Shown here piece after piece: positions 13,313 to 13,481 of a stretch of 13,481 nt of DNA (its first letter is position 1; each line of letters starts with the position of its first letter). Source of the stretch: JANRLJ01 sp034437895 (lineage in GTDB: Bacteria > Chloroflexota > Anaerolineae > Aggregatilineales > Phototrophicaceae); assembly GCA_034437895.1 (NCBI GenBank), contig DAOTTO010000269.1, forward strand, positions 1-13,481. The letters run 5' to 3'. The notes beneath the pieces are model-generated. The model was not told the origin of the DNA, did no database searches, and worked only from the letters and a program-made list of their open reading frames with translations. A program made the translations under genes and the position numbers.

Positions 13313-13481
13313 TAAGTGACATACTCCCCATGCCTGAAGGCAGGGGCATCTGCCGTGAACGCCGGATGCCGTGCTTTTCGCAGGGACTTCCACCGACTGA
13401 GACAGTATGAGATGATGCCCCATCTCAAAACACAGACCTTGTTGGTTGAATATTTTACGTGGCAACCTATTTGCCACAACC
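13313..13481 (-). mobile_element. right end of an IS200/IS605-type (TnpB) element, body beyond the window
   Basis: On the minus strand the sequence ends with the hairpin CCCCTGCCT-TC-AGGCA(T)GGGG (13346-13326), followed by AGTATGTCAC and TTAA. A short GC hairpin followed by GGGGAGTATGTCAC is characteristic, from my knowledge of the family, of right ends of IS605-type elements next to tnpB. The outer boundary is near 13311-13316 but cannot be fixed without the left end. An open minus-strand frame from the right edge (FEMGHHLILSQSVEVP and onward) could be the last codons of tnpB, but the zinc-finger and RuvC motifs would lie outside the window, so coding is unproven. The insertion sits about 10 bp after the lipoprotein stop codon. 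Confidence 0.6.
13326..13477 (-). ncRNA. candidate TnpB-associated guide RNA (omega RNA) scaffold
   Basis: Five hairpins follow one another: GTGGCAA/TTGCCAC (13459-13477), GAGATG/CATCTC (13409-13426), ACTG/CAGT (13396-13406), GGCATC/GATGCC with inner CGT/ACG (13345-13370), and the terminal CCCC(A)TGCCT/AGGCAGGGG hairpin (13326-13346). The last two overlap by 2 bases. In TnpB elements the guide RNA comes from the 3' end of tnpB plus the right end, and its guide is the DNA just outside. Here that would be minus-strand sequence running from about 13312 into the end of the lipoprotein gene. The structure is seen directly; expression and function are inferred. Confidence 0.35.

Noticed and set aside
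1..13481. CRISPR array, tRNA, rRNA or a restriction/defence operon.
   Set aside because: I saw no regularly spaced repeats, no tRNA cloverleaf and no defence enzymes apart from the VapBC pair.

Overview
The window most likely comes from a Chloroflexota bacterium, probably of the Anaerolineae. This is inference, because no rRNA or tRNA marker is present. Three large membrane proteins carry Thr/Pro/Ala-rich linkers of the 'PTATPT' and 'LPPSFTP' kind that are very common in that lineage. They are combined with TPR-like helices and PD40/TolB-like beta-propellers. Base composition is moderate, and TTG and GTG starts are used freely.

Layout, left to right. 1-992 (-): nearly complete deoC, deoxyribose-phosphate aldolase. 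1079-1618 (-): small glycine-rich membrane protein of the DUF1269 type, followed by a stem-loop. 1619-2002: mostly non-coding, with one very strong hairpin. 2003-2554 (+): HD-domain 5'-nucleotidase-like protein (YfbR/HDDC2 type) whose last ~30 residues have been moved out of frame by an apparent one-base deletion. 2698-3834 (-): membrane-anchored protein with an external helical-repeat domain. 3943-5946 (-): tight three-gene unit vapB-vapC-coaBC, with a TTGA stop/start overlap between antitoxin and toxin and only 4 nt between toxin and coaBC. 6039-7085 (+): secreted PASTA protein with a duplicated four-cysteine module.

7086-7888 is an insertion-sequence graveyard. Two different IS630-type transposase 3' ends, on opposite strands and each without its 5' part, are fused back to back near 7312-7318. 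A plausible promoter follows for the next gene. 7889-9472 and 9600-11165 (+) are tandem paralogues with the order cytoplasmic TPR-like helices, one membrane helix, Thr/Pro linker, external beta-propeller. Facing them at 11162-12280 (-) is a methyl-accepting-chemotaxis-type signalling protein that has membrane helices but no sensor domain. 12499-13302 (+) is a lipoprotein of unknown function behind a promoter region with a 15-bp direct repeat. The right edge (about 13313-13481, -) looks like the right end of an IS200/IS605-type TnpB element, with a chain of hairpins resembling the TnpB guide-RNA scaffold.

How the parts may work together: coaBC and deoC are housekeeping metabolism (CoA synthesis, deoxynucleoside salvage), and the HD protein would fit deoxynucleotide turnover beside deoC. 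From 6039 rightward most genes encode surface or envelope proteins. The propeller pair plus a sensorless chemoreceptor-like protein is the most system-like grouping here, but a physical or signalling link between them is only a hypothesis from gene order. I see no clear new defence or biosynthetic system.
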